Positions 51,181 through 59,877 of a stretch of DNA of 64,000 bases are shown one piece after another. The position numbers and the translations under genes are program-made. How positions within the stretch are numbered: the stretch's first letter is position 1; each line of letters starts with the position of its first letter. The notes under the pieces are model-generated. The model had not been told where the DNA came from and ran no database searches. It worked only from the letters and a program-made list of their open reading frames with translations. The stretch is from an uncultured Flavobacteriales bacterium (GTDB lineage Bacteria; Bacteroidota; Bacteroidia; Flavobacteriales; Crocinitomicaceae), in the NCBI GenBank assembly GCA_946479285.1, contig CAMLFH010000004.1, positions 209,859 to 273,858 of the forward strand, written 5' to 3'.

Positions 51181-51220
51181 ATGCTGTTAATCTTAATTAT
51201 TCTTATTCAAAATTGGTTTG

Positions 51221-51249
51221 CAAAGATAATCAAACTTTTTAATTCACAA
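51221..51249 (-). promoter_or_regulatory. Promoter of rpmE2
   Basis: TTG (51249-51247), an 18-bp spacer, and TATCTTTG (51228-51221), the same elements and spacing as the NAD operon promoter, about 40 bp upstream of the rpmE2 start. Confidence 0.75.
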
Positions 51250-51279
51250 CAAAAAAAATAAAACGTGTTACACTTTCGT

Positions 51280-51287
51280 TATTTTTG
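51280..51287 (+). promoter_or_regulatory. Possible -7 element of the beta-helix lipoprotein gene
   Basis: TATTTTTG matches TAnnTTTG and ends 3 bp before the first ATG (51290). Transcription from it would start almost at the ATG, which would make the mRNA leaderless and favour the second methionine at 51293. A -33 TTG is not evident. Confidence 0.4.
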
Positions 51288-51289
51288 TC

Positions 51290-52705
51290 ATGATGAAATT
51301 AGTAAATCTCTTTTTCGGAATCGCAATTTTGGCTGCTCTTTCCTTAAGCAGTACTTCGTGTAAAAAGAAAAACCAGTTTGGCGACGGCAATTTGAGCTTC
51401 TCAAAAGACACCCTTGTCTTTGACACCGTTTTCACTACAATCGGCTCTACCACTAAGTATTTTAAGATTTACAACCACCAGAATAAAGCACTGAAAATAA
51501 GTGAAGTTCAATTAATGGGCGGAACAGCCTCCAAGTTCAAATTAAATCTCGATGGAACCCAGGGAACCAATTTTTCGGATGTTGAAATTCCTTCCGGCGA
51601 CAGTTTGTTTTGTTTTGTAGAAGTGAAATTGAGTGTAAACGGACAAAATTTACCGGTAATTGTAGAAGATTCCGTTCGATTTATGACCAATGGCGAAAAT
51701 CAATACGTGAAACTGGCCGCCTGGGGACAAGACATGTATTATCATTATTCAGACTTTAGTGTACCCAACGGTGCCGGACTGGACCTCAACGAAGGAACCT
51801 GGCCGAATGACAAGCCACACGTCATTTTCAACCGGGCATTTGTAGACGAAGACAAAACCTTGAATATTGTTGGAGGAACGAAGATCTATCTGCACAAAGG
51901 CGCCATTCTTTGGAATTTCAAAGGAACTTTAAACATAGACGGAGATTATACGAATAAAGTCACCATCCAGGGAGACCGCCTGGAAGCTTATTATAAGGAT
52001 GTTCCCGGCCAGTATTATGGGATTTACCTGCAGGAAGCGCGGCCTTCTATTATTGATAACTGCATAATTAAAAATGCTACGGCAGGAATTCATGTTGATT
52101 CCCGTAATCCCAATTTTAACCAGACTACATTAACCATTTCCAATACAGAAATTAAGAATGCATCCAGCTATGGACTTTTCCTGTTTGACGGACCAAAAGT
52201 ATACGGAGAAAATGTATTGGTTCACAGCACAGGTGTTCATTCCTTATTAGTAGTACAGGGAGCGGACTTTACGTTTAATCAGTGTGACTTCCTGGGTTAC
52301 GGTCCCGGAGAAGGCAGTACGGCTGCTGTTGGAATCTCCAACCACTACACGAATTCCGAGGGAACTTTTGTGGCCCAGATCCCGAATGCGAATTTCAACA
52401 ACTGTGTCATTTACGGAAGCGGCGGTGAACATTTGGCCATTGATACCATTCAAACCGGCGGATTGATTTTGAATTTCAATTTCAAAAAATGTGTGATCTT
52501 AAAATCAGACCTCGGCAATTCCATGTTTCAAAACTGTACGGCTGCAGATCCAGTGTTTATCAACCCAGACGGAGACAATTTTGAGTTTTACGGTGCATCC
52601 AGTTTGAATAATACGGGAAATCCGTTAATGATTCCAAACGATATTGAAGGTGTTTTCAGAACCAATTATTTGACCAACCCGGATATTGGAGCCTACGATA
52701 ATTAA
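51290..52705 (+). CDS. Beta-helix lipoprotein
   Basis: 471-residue lipoprotein: signal LFFGIAILAALSLSSTSC with lipobox cysteine near residue 24 (STSC). The first third, with SKDTLVFDTVFTTIGSTTKY and YNHQNKALKISEVQL, is an immunoglobulin-like (HYDIN/ASPM-type) beta-sandwich. The rest is a right-handed parallel beta-helix of short repeats (KIYLHKGAILWNFKGTLNI, IDNCIIKNATAGIHV, NFNFKKCVILKSDLG). This architecture suggests binding to or cutting of polysaccharide, but no catalytic site was identified. Likely anchored in the outer membrane. The next gene, CotH/lamin-tail, lies about 100 bp downstream on the same strand. Confidence 0.85.
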   Translation: MMKLVNLFFGIAILAALSLSSTSCKKKNQFGDGNLSFSKDTLVFDTVFTTIGSTTKYFKIYNHQNKALKISEVQLMGGTASKFKLNLDGTQGTNFSDVEIPSGDSLFCFVEVKLSVNGQNLPVIVEDSVRFMTNGENQYVKLAAWGQDMYYHYSDFSVPNGAGLDLNEGTWPNDKPHVIFNRAFVDEDKTLNIVGGTKIYLHKGAILWNFKGTLNIDGDYTNKVTIQGDRLEAYYKDVPGQYYGIYLQEARPSIIDNCIIKNATAGIHVDSRNPNFNQTTLTISNTEIKNASSYGLFLFDGPKVYGENVLVHSTGVHSLLVVQGADFTFNQCDFLGYGPGEGSTAAVGISNHYTNSEGTFVAQIPNANFNNCVIYGSGGEHLAIDTIQTGGLILNFNFKKCVILKSDLGNSMFQNCTAADPVFINPDGDNFEFYGASSLNNTGNPLMIPNDIEGVFRTNYLTNPDIGAYDN

Positions 52706-52804
52706 AACCCGGATTCTGTAATTGGCTTATCAAGCATCTGCATTTTTTAGCTTTGCAGCTAAGCATGGAAATGTTTATCATTGTGCAGGTTAAATTACTA
52801 CACC

Positions 52805-55800
52805 ATGCTTATGAAATTCCATGCATTCATTTTCGCACTTGTTTGTTGCGCTCTTTCTTTTTCCTTAAACGCCCAGGTTGTTGTTATCAATGAAGGAAGC
52901 AACCGCAATTACACTGCGATGCCGGATGAAGACGGTGAATTTCCGGATTGGATAGAATTGTATAACACGACTTCAGATACCGTTTTTCTCTTCAACTATG
53001 CTTTGAGTGACAATCCTTCACAGCCTCAAAAATGGACATTCCCGGCAATCAATTTATTGCCAAATGAATACAAAACCGTTTTTTGCAGCGGGAAAGACCG
53101 CAAACCGGTTTCAGGTTTCACACATGTACTTACCTCATCCAATTACACCCCAACAACAGGATGGAATACCCATACATTTACGACTCCTTTTTATTGGGAC
53201 GGAGTTTCAAATATCTTAGTCAATACCTGTTCATACAGCGGAGCCGGTTACACACTCAATTCGATCTTTAATCAAAGTGCTACCTCATTTGCTTCCACAG
53301 CTTTTGCTTTTCAGGACAACAATGATGCTGCCTGTGGCTTTTCCACCGGGAATACGGCAAATCAACGCCCAAACATGCAATTCAATGGATTTTCAGTTGG
53401 AAACGGGACCATTCAAAATTCGGGAACAGACTACCCAGCTCCTTACGGAAACTGGTATTGGGGAGCGAAACATCAATTACTCATTTTAGCTTCCGAATTG
53501 AGTGCTTCCGGGTTAACAGCGGGTTACATCAACTCCCTGGCGTTTGATGTTGCCGGCACAGATCCTGCCATGGTATACAATTACATCGAATTTGACATGA
53601 TGCTGGTTTCGGCTAATTCATTAACGACTGATTTTGCAACGGTTAATCCAAACAATTATCAGCACACTAATTTTTCCATTTCAAGTTCGGGTGAAACAAT
53701 CAGCTTATACAATTCTTCACAAAGCCTTTTAAGCAGTTTATGGGTCAATTGTCAGAACCTGGATGAAAGCCGCGGATTATTGCCGGATGCAAGCAGCAAT
53801 GCCGTGCTATTTGGAACCCCAACTCCGGAAGCAACCAATAACGGTTCACAAGGATTTACCACGCACTATGTGCCACCTGTTTTTTCCCAACAATCGGGAA
53901 TATACGGCACAACCGTTTCTGTAACCATTACCAATCCGAATGGTTCAGGTTCTCAGGTTTACTATACGATTGACGGAAGTGAACCCACTACATCTTCCAC
54001 TTTATATACCGGAACTCCTGTTAACGTTCTTTATTCAAGCGTTCTGCGTGCCCGTGTTTTTGGTACAGCTTTCTTGCCAAGCAGCATAAAACAAGCGTCC
54101 TATTTATTGGGAATCAATCATGAAACGCCCATCATATCTCTAATCACTGACAACCAAAACCTTTATGGCCCGGAAGGGATTTTTGATAATTGGCAGCAAG
54201 ATTGGCAGCGCTCGGCACACATCGATTATTTTTCGGAAACCGAACAGTTCTTATTCTCCAGGAATACCGGAATGCAAATAGATGGTGGCTGGGGAGGTAG
54301 TCGTTCGCATCCGCAACACTCCTTCCGTTTGGAATTGGATAATGGAGTTTTGGGTGAAAGTTCAGTAAACTACCCCGTCATTCCAAATCGCCCGAACAGA
54401 ACAAAATACAGTAATTTCTATCTCCGAAACGGAAGCAATCAATGGCTCCAATTCCCCTATAAAGATGCATTCCAGGAACAAGCAATGTCCGGAACCACCA
54501 ATAACTATTATTCTGCGTGGCGTCCTGTGACAGTATACATTAATGGATCTTACTTTGGCTTGTATGAGCTGCGTGAAAAAATCGATGATGAGTTTTTCCA
54601 GTTAGTGGATGATGCAGACAAAGATTCTTTAGACATTCTCTCTTTGAGTGCCTGGAACAATTCCGTATTACGTTCGGTGAAAGGCGCTCCTGTAGATACA
54701 TTCAATACCGTTTATGCAGCTTTCAACAACTTAAACCCAGCTTCTGGCACCTATTGGGATCAGGCAGACCAGTATTTTGACCAAACATATTATGCGGATT
54801 ACATCATCGCAGAATCATGGATGGGGAATACCGACTGGCCTCAGAACAACATCAAAATTTACCGCTCAAATAAAACCGATTTCCGCTACCGTTTTTGTAC
54901 CATTGATATGGAACTTGCTTTGGCTCCTTTCTCCTGGTCAGATTGTTATGGTGACCACATAGCTTACATGATGGGGCAAAGCACCGGTAATCCGTTCATC
55001 AATATTTGGCTGCAGGGAATTCAGAACAACCGATTCAAAGATTATTTCATCAACCGTTATGCAGATATGATGAACACCGAATACCTTCCGGATCGTTTAT
55101 TGCCATTGGAAAATGATTTCTTCAACCAGATTGCTGTGGAAATGCAGAAGGAATATGCGCGTTGGGGAGATCCGAATAACATTCCTCAGCAAATGACCAA
55201 TCTGTATAACAGCCATCTCACTTTCCGGGACCAATTGACAGAGCGCAGTAACCAGGTTAGAGATCACATCGAAAACAATTTCAATCTGCCCAATCAGGTA
55301 GACCTAACCCTGGATGTGCATCCTGCCGGCGCCGGGAAGATCCACATCAGTACGATTGAACCGGGAACTTATCCCTGGAATGGAATTTACTTCAATGGAG
55401 TGCCGGTTAAAATTGAAGCCATTGCCAATCCCGGATTCACTTTTAGTAATTGGGGAAATAATGGAATTATCGCAAACACACTTTCAGCTGTCTATTTAGA
55501 CACGTTAGATGTGACAGCTATTCAATTCGATGCCTATTTCAGCGGAAGTGGTTTAGGGTTGACTGAAAATACTCAGCCTGACGGATTCAATCTGTATCCA
55601 AACCCAGCTCAGGAACAAGCCATTATTGTGAATATTCATCAAAAAACAACGAATGAATCCTTGAACTACCAATTAGTCGACTTATCCGGCCGCATTTTGG
55701 ACACTCATCCACTTTCCAAAACACAAACAGAAACACCTGTTAATCTATCGGGTTATCCCAATGCCATTTATATGATCCGGATCGTTTCCGGGACAGAAAT

Positions 55801-55837
55801 AGTGCAGCAAATGCGTTTAGTGAAAATCGGGAAATAG
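52805..55837 (+). CDS. CotH-family protein kinase with lamin-tail domain and T9SS sorting tail
   Basis: Exported protein of 1010 residues from ATG 52805, chosen because the signal peptide follows (MLMKFHAFIFALVCCALSFS); an ATG 24 bp earlier is possible. Parts: lamin-tail domain about 25-110 (VINEGSNRN, EFPDWIELYNT); a second beta-domain; a beta-sandwich with chitobiase-like GSQVYYTIDGSEPTTS; then the CotH kinase-like domain from about 450 with NYPVIPNRPNRTKYSNFYLR, VYINGSYFGLYELREKID and RYRFCTIDMELALAPFSW; and a Por-type tail from FNLYPNPAQEQAIIVNIH. CotH homologues are atypical kinases acting on secreted proteins. Target unknown. Confidence 0.92.
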   Translation: MLMKFHAFIFALVCCALSFSLNAQVVVINEGSNRNYTAMPDEDGEFPDWIELYNTTSDTVFLFNYALSDNPSQPQKWTFPAINLLPNEYKTVFCSGKDRKPVSGFTHVLTSSNYTPTTGWNTHTFTTPFYWDGVSNILVNTCSYSGAGYTLNSIFNQSATSFASTAFAFQDNNDAACGFSTGNTANQRPNMQFNGFSVGNGTIQNSGTDYPAPYGNWYWGAKHQLLILASELSASGLTAGYINSLAFDVAGTDPAMVYNYIEFDMMLVSANSLTTDFATVNPNNYQHTNFSISSSGETISLYNSSQSLLSSLWVNCQNLDESRGLLPDASSNAVLFGTPTPEATNNGSQGFTTHYVPPVFSQQSGIYGTTVSVTITNPNGSGSQVYYTIDGSEPTTSSTLYTGTPVNVLYSSVLRARVFGTAFLPSSIKQASYLLGINHETPIISLITDNQNLYGPEGIFDNWQQDWQRSAHIDYFSETEQFLFSRNTGMQIDGGWGGSRSHPQHSFRLELDNGVLGESSVNYPVIPNRPNRTKYSNFYLRNGSNQWLQFPYKDAFQEQAMSGTTNNYYSAWRPVTVYINGSYFGLYELREKIDDEFFQLVDDADKDSLDILSLSAWNNSVLRSVKGAPVDTFNTVYAAFNNLNPASGTYWDQADQYFDQTYYADYIIAESWMGNTDWPQNNIKIYRSNKTDFRYRFCTIDMELALAPFSWSDCYGDHIAYMMGQSTGNPFINIWLQGIQNNRFKDYFINRYADMMNTEYLPDRLLPLENDFFNQIAVEMQKEYARWGDPNNIPQQMTNLYNSHLTFRDQLTERSNQVRDHIENNFNLPNQVDLTLDVHPAGAGKIHISTIEPGTYPWNGIYFNGVPVKIEAIANPGFTFSNWGNNGIIANTLSAVYLDTLDVTAIQFDAYFSGSGLGLTENTQPDGFNLYPNPAQEQAIIVNIHQKTTNESLNYQLVDLSGRILDTHPLSKTQTETPVNLSGYPNAIYMIRIVSGTEIVQQMRLVKIGK

Positions 55838-55845
55838 AATTCCAT

Positions 55846-55889
55846 AAAAAAAAGTAGGGGCAGAAAATTTTCTGCCCCTACTTTTTTTT
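55846..55889. terminator. Bidirectional terminator between the CotH gene and mdh
   Basis: A perfect 44-nt palindrome of 22 bp each side, centred on AAAATTTT, with GTAGGGGCAGA stems and A/T runs at both ends. It can end transcripts from both converging genes. Confidence 0.92.
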
Positions 55890-55901
55890 ATATCGATCTG
55901 A

Positions 55902-56828
55902 TTAATACTTCAAATCTCCGTTGATTTCTCTTACAGCGTTAGCAGCTTCAGCAAATTTCGCTTTCTCTTCTGCAGTCAATGTAATCGTTACGATTTCCTC
56001 TACTCCGTTTTTCCCGATAATTGCAGGAACTCCCAAGCAGATATCGCTTTGTCCGTATTCACCATCCAGCATCAAAGAACAAGCAATCATTTTTTTCTGA
56101 TCACAAGCAATTGCCTGAACCATTACAGAAACTGCAGCACCTGGTGCATACCAAGCTGAAGTTCCCAATAATTTAGTCAATGTTGCTCCTCCTACTTTCG
56201 TTTCTTCAACTACGTAGTTTTGTTTCTCAGCACTTAGGAATTCTGTTACCGGAACACCGTTTCTTGTTGCTTTACTCAATAACGGAAGCATTCCGGTATC
56301 ACTATGTGCAGCGATTACCATTCCGTCAACGTCAGAGATCGGGCTTCCCAATGCTTCTGCCAAACGGTATTTGAAACGTGCAGAATCCAAAGCACCACCC
56401 ATTCCGATGATCTTATGCTTAGGAAGACCTGAAGTTTTGTGTACCAAATAAGCCATGGTATCCATTGGGTTGGAAACAACGATTATGATTACTTCCGGAG
56501 AATTCTTTACCAAATTTGCTGTCACTTCTTTCACGATACCAGCGTTGATTCCGATCAATTCTTCACGAGTCATTCCGGGTTTTCTTGGAATCCCTGAAGT
56601 GATTACTGCTACATGAGAACCAGCAGTTTTGCTGTAATCTCCTGTTGTTCCAGTAATTTTCGTGTCGAATCCGTTCAAAGATGCTGTCTGCATTAAGTCC
56701 ATTGCCTTCCCTTCGGCAAATCCTTCTTTAATATCTACCAATACTACTTCTGAACAGAAGTCTTTCATTGCAATGTATTCTGCGCAGCTTGCTCCAACAG
56801 CTCCTGCACCTACTACCGTTACTTTCAT
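55902..56828 (-). CDS. mdh: Malate dehydrogenase
   Basis: NAD-dependent TCA-cycle enzyme, 308 residues from the ATG 56826-56828, where the Rossmann opening MKVTVVGAGAVG begins; a longer frame to 56870 is not needed. Motifs: GAGAVGASCAEYIA, substrate-binding arginine loop SGIPRKPGMTREEL, VSNPMDTMAYL and the active histidine region AAHSDTGMLPLL. Same family as the bacterial MDH/LDH-like group with glutamine/arginine swaps distinguishing MDH. Ends at the bidirectional terminator. Confidence 0.95.
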   Translation of the reverse strand: MKVTVVGAGAVGASCAEYIAMKDFCSEVVLVDIKEGFAEGKAMDLMQTASLNGFDTKITGTTGDYSKTAGSHVAVITSGIPRKPGMTREELIGINAGIVKEVTANLVKNSPEVIIIVVSNPMDTMAYLVHKTSGLPKHKIIGMGGALDSARFKYRLAEALGSPISDVDGMVIAAHSDTGMLPLLSKATRNGVPVTEFLSAEKQNYVVEETKVGGATLTKLLGTSAWYAPGAAVSVMVQAIACDQKKMIACSLMLDGEYGQSDICLGVPAIIGKNGVEEIVTITLTAEEKAKFAEAANAVREINGDLKY

Positions 56829-57092
56829 TGTTATCTGATTAAAATGATAATTAATTTCTATAAATCGCAACGAATTTAAGAATAAAACTTTGCCTCCCGT
56901 TTAAATTTCCTCCAGAAATCACGTTATTTGTAAACAGGTTATTAAAAATTCAAAATTGTGAATTCAAAATTCAAAATCAGCGAACGAAACTGCTATTTAA
57001 TCAGCAAAACCGACTTTCATCATTTTGAATTTTGCATTTTGCATTCTTAAAAGGCAACCATACTATCAATCCTTCGTTATTGAGTAGAGACA

Positions 57093-57662
57093 GTGAAACA
57101 GAATTGGGAATTAGAAGATATAATTGAAGGCTGCAAGTCATCCGACAGGAGGGCTCAGGAACAATTATTCAGGAAGTTTTACGGGAAAATGCTAGCGGTT
57201 TGCCAACGGTACATTCGCGATAAAGATTCCGCCCAGGAAGTTTTACAAGAAGGTTTCATAAAGGTCTTTGAACATATTAAAGGTTACGACAAGAAAGGGT
57301 CCTTCGAGGGTTGGATGAGACGGATTATTGTGAATTGCGCAATTGATTCGATTCGAAAATCTAAAAAAGACTGGATGCTGAGCGATAACGACAATGATTT
57401 CAAATACATTCCCGAAGAAGATGAATTCGGAGAAGATTGGGAGATCACCACGTTAAAAGCAGAAGTAGCGATGGAAGCAATCAACAAGCTTTCTCCGGCT
57501 TACAAAGCAGTTTTCAACTTGTATGTGATGGAGGAATATACGCACAAAGAGATTGCGGAAATTCTTGAAATCAGTGAAGGAACGTCGAAATCAAATTTAG
57601 CAAAAGCCAAAATGAACCTTCAGAATTATTTGAAACAAAAATTTACAAAAATTGCTCAATGA
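57093..57662 (+). CDS. ECF-type sigma factor
   Basis: 189-residue RNA polymerase sigma-70 family ECF factor. Sigma2: LFRKFYGKMLAVCQRYIRDK, DSAQEVLQEGFIKVFEHIKG, GWMRRIIVNCAIDSIRKSK. Sigma4: INKLSPAYKAVFNLYVMEEY, THKEIAEILEISEGTSKSNL, AKAKMNL. A long acidic linker lies between the two. The stop overlaps the next gene's start by 4 bp (ATGA), so the factor and the membrane protein are translated together. Members of this kind control extracytoplasmic stress or surface responses; the trigger is not visible. Confidence 0.9.
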   Translation: MKQNWELEDIIEGCKSSDRRAQEQLFRKFYGKMLAVCQRYIRDKDSAQEVLQEGFIKVFEHIKGYDKKGSFEGWMRRIIVNCAIDSIRKSKKDWMLSDNDNDFKYIPEEDEFGEDWEITTLKAEVAMEAINKLSPAYKAVFNLYVMEEYTHKEIAEILEISEGTSKSNLAKAKMNLQNYLKQKFTKIAQ

Positions 57663-58939
57663 AGAACATTGAACAGATACTAAAAGAGTCCTTAGAGAAC
57701 CATGAGTTGCCTTTCAACGAGGCAGCATGGGAATCGATGTCTAAAAGATTAGACGGGACAACTCCTTCTCCATTCTACCGCAAATGGTGGGTTGCAGCTT
57801 CAGTTGGTACGGTACTGGTTGGGTCTGCTTTGTTTTTCGGGTTGAATGCTCAGTCTGATGCGGAACAAACTGCTAAAAACAGTACTCCGGTCGTTAGTGA
57901 AAATTCAGCGAATCCTCAAACGAATACTCATTCTGAAGCTCGTTTGAACACAACTAATAATGCAACCCCTCAAACAAACACTCCACAGGCTGAAAACCGG
58001 TCAGTAAACGGAACACAGTCTGCACCAATTGCTCAAACAAACACTCCGAATGCTGATGCAGGTCATACTGCTCAAACTTCAAAAGAAACCATTCAAAAGA
58101 ATTCTACTTCGCAAGGTTCTCAGGGAACTTCGTCAAAAGGAAACCCTGATAATAACGGAGAACAAAAAACAACTGTCTTAGCTGCAACTTCCAACAAAGC
58201 GAAGTACTGCGTGGGTGATGATATTGAAATTGGAAATCCGAACGAAACAGTTTCTGTTTCTGTCATCCAAAACAATAAAACCATACTTACCGTTAAACCG
58301 GGAACGAAAAAGACCTTTGTTGCAGCCAATGAAGGAGCTGTTGACCTTGTTGTTGGGAATCAAAAACAAACCATTTATATCAGCAAGCCAACATCCGATC
58401 TTTACATCAGCGTTGATCAAACATTGCTTTATGAAAACGGAATCCCGGCTATCAGCTTTACTGTTTCCGGAAATAATACACCGGTTCACTGGACAACTGA
58501 AAAACATCCGGGTGAAGTAGCGAACGGTACATTCATTGTTCATCCCTACTCCGGAAAAGAAGTTTCTGTAACAGCTTCTTCCAAAGATTTGAATGGTTGC
58601 TCCGTAACTGAAACAAAGAGAATTACTTTACCGGAAACGTATAATTTGAATGCGCCAAAAGGTATTGATATGAATTCAAGCGATTCAAGAGTTTCTACCT
58701 TCATGCCTCACGCATTGAAAGAGCGCAATACACCTTTTGAATTGTATATCTATGACGCTAAAACCGGAAGAGTTATCTATAAAACAACAGATTCTTCAGC
58801 CGGGTGGAATGGAGTAGATACTAATACCGGTGAAGTTTTAGCTAACGGAAGCATGGTACTTTGGAAAGTTGTATTGGGGAATCCAAACCCGGGAGAACCG
58901 AGAGAATACAAAGGAACGATAGTCATTAAAACACAATAA
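57659..58939 (+). CDS. Membrane protein coupled to ECF sigma factor, possible anti-sigma factor
   Basis: 426 residues: a cytoplasmic N-terminus of about 40 residues with IEQILKESLENHELPFNEAA; one transmembrane helix about 43-64 (KWWVAASVGTVLVGSALFFG); a Thr/Asn/Gln-rich linker about 65-170 with several QTNTP-type motifs; a beta-rich periplasmic region; and a C-terminal domain (FELYIYDAKTGRVIYKTTDS, SAGWNGVDTNTGEVLANGSM) like the gliding-motility CHU_C tail. The FNEAAWESM segment is the short N-terminal motif common in Bacteroidota membrane regulators paired with ECF factors. An anti-sigma role is likely but unproven. Confidence 0.8.
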   Translation: MKNIEQILKESLENHELPFNEAAWESMSKRLDGTTPSPFYRKWWVAASVGTVLVGSALFFGLNAQSDAEQTAKNSTPVVSENSANPQTNTHSEARLNTTNNATPQTNTPQAENRSVNGTQSAPIAQTNTPNADAGHTAQTSKETIQKNSTSQGSQGTSSKGNPDNNGEQKTTVLAATSNKAKYCVGDDIEIGNPNETVSVSVIQNNKTILTVKPGTKKTFVAANEGAVDLVVGNQKQTIYISKPTSDLYISVDQTLLYENGIPAISFTVSGNNTPVHWTTEKHPGEVANGTFIVHPYSGKEVSVTASSKDLNGCSVTETKRITLPETYNLNAPKGIDMNSSDSRVSTFMPHALKERNTPFELYIYDAKTGRVIYKTTDSSAGWNGVDTNTGEVLANGSMVLWKVVLGNPNPGEPREYKGTIVIKTQ

Positions 58940-58941
58940 TA

Positions 58942-59877
58942 TTAGCACCAGACTACTACTGGGTATTGGGAAAGGAAACTTTCCCTTTTTTGTTTTACTA
59001 AATTTCGATATTCTTCTGCCTTTTTGGATTCCGGGTAAAGTAACCGGTGTTCCTCCATCTTTCGGAGCTTCATCAGTTCATCAATCAGATCATTTGTTTG
59101 AGGTAAAAAAAGTTCTTCCTTGAGAAAATTCCAGACAAATTCTGTCGCATGATCTGAAGGATGAATTCCATCCATGTCGAAATAGCGGTAATCCCTCAAC
59201 ACATCATTTATCAGTTCATAGGAAGGGAAATAGGACACAGAACTCTGCATCAATGCGGAAACCAAACGAAACAATTCCGATTTCGAGAGCGAATTCTCCA
59301 TCAAACCGTCTCGGATATAACGCACCGGGCTCACAGTGAAAACGATTTGAATTCCCGGATTTACCTTTCTCAACTCTTCCAGGGCTAAATTCCAAACAGT
59401 CGTCATTTCTTCAGCAGTCGTTAATTCTTTCTGAAAAAGTGATTGAGTTTGCTGGTGGCAATTTGCTACTAAATTCCCGGATGATTTCAACCGATATCCA
59501 TGAGCAGATCCAAGTGTAACAATCAGTAATTTGGCATCTGTTAAAGCCATTTTCAATTGTCCCAATTGATTCACCATCAAATCCTTCAACGTGGAAGAAT
59601 CCATTGCGTACAAGGTACTGCTTGCATCGTAACTCACAAAAACGTCTTCCTTTTGAAGGAATTCACTCCAGTCGGCTTTACCGAAAGCCATCAGCAATTG
59701 TTTTGCCAATGGAACGGGGTGAAAAATAACTCCCAGCGGATTATCCAAAACCCGGAAACCAGCTCTTCGAAACCAACCGGACATGTTTGTAGAAAAGCAA
59801 GAGCCCAATTGAACAATGGAATCTCCATGTTGGATTTTTGAGAAATCTTTTTGATGTAAACTCGCTGTGGAAATCAT
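58942..59877 (-). CDS. GSCFA domain protein
   Basis: 311-residue protein of the GSCFA family, a GDSL/SGNH-like hydrolase group in bacteria. The name motif appears near residue 25 as LGSCFSTNMSGWF, with GSCFS in place of GSCFA. Later conserved parts are LLIVTLGSAHGYR, IVFTVSPVRYIRDG and MDGIHPSDHATEFVW; the D-x-x-H of the last block is the usual SGNH pair. A deacetylase or acyl-ester hydrolase role on cell-surface glycan is plausible. Its start overlaps the end of the polysaccharide deacetylase gene by 4 bp, which supports joint work on the same glycan. Confidence 0.9.
   Translation of the reverse strand: MISTASLHQKDFSKIQHGDSIVQLGSCFSTNMSGWFRRAGFRVLDNPLGVIFHPVPLAKQLLMAFGKADWSEFLQKEDVFVSYDASSTLYAMDSSTLKDLMVNQLGQLKMALTDAKLLIVTLGSAHGYRLKSSGNLVANCHQQTQSLFQKELTTAEEMTTVWNLALEELRKVNPGIQIVFTVSPVRYIRDGLMENSLSKSELFRLVSALMQSSVSYFPSYELINDVLRDYRYFDMDGIHPSDHATEFVWNFLKEELFLPQTNDLIDELMKLRKMEEHRLLYPESKKAEEYRNLVKQKRESFLSQYPVVVWC

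Noticed and set aside
56930..57055. Repeats of AATTCAAAATT and complementary TTTGAATTTTGCATT before the sigma factor gene
   Set aside because: Low-complexity AT-rich sequence common between genes in such genomes; the inverted arms are imperfect and no function is indicated.
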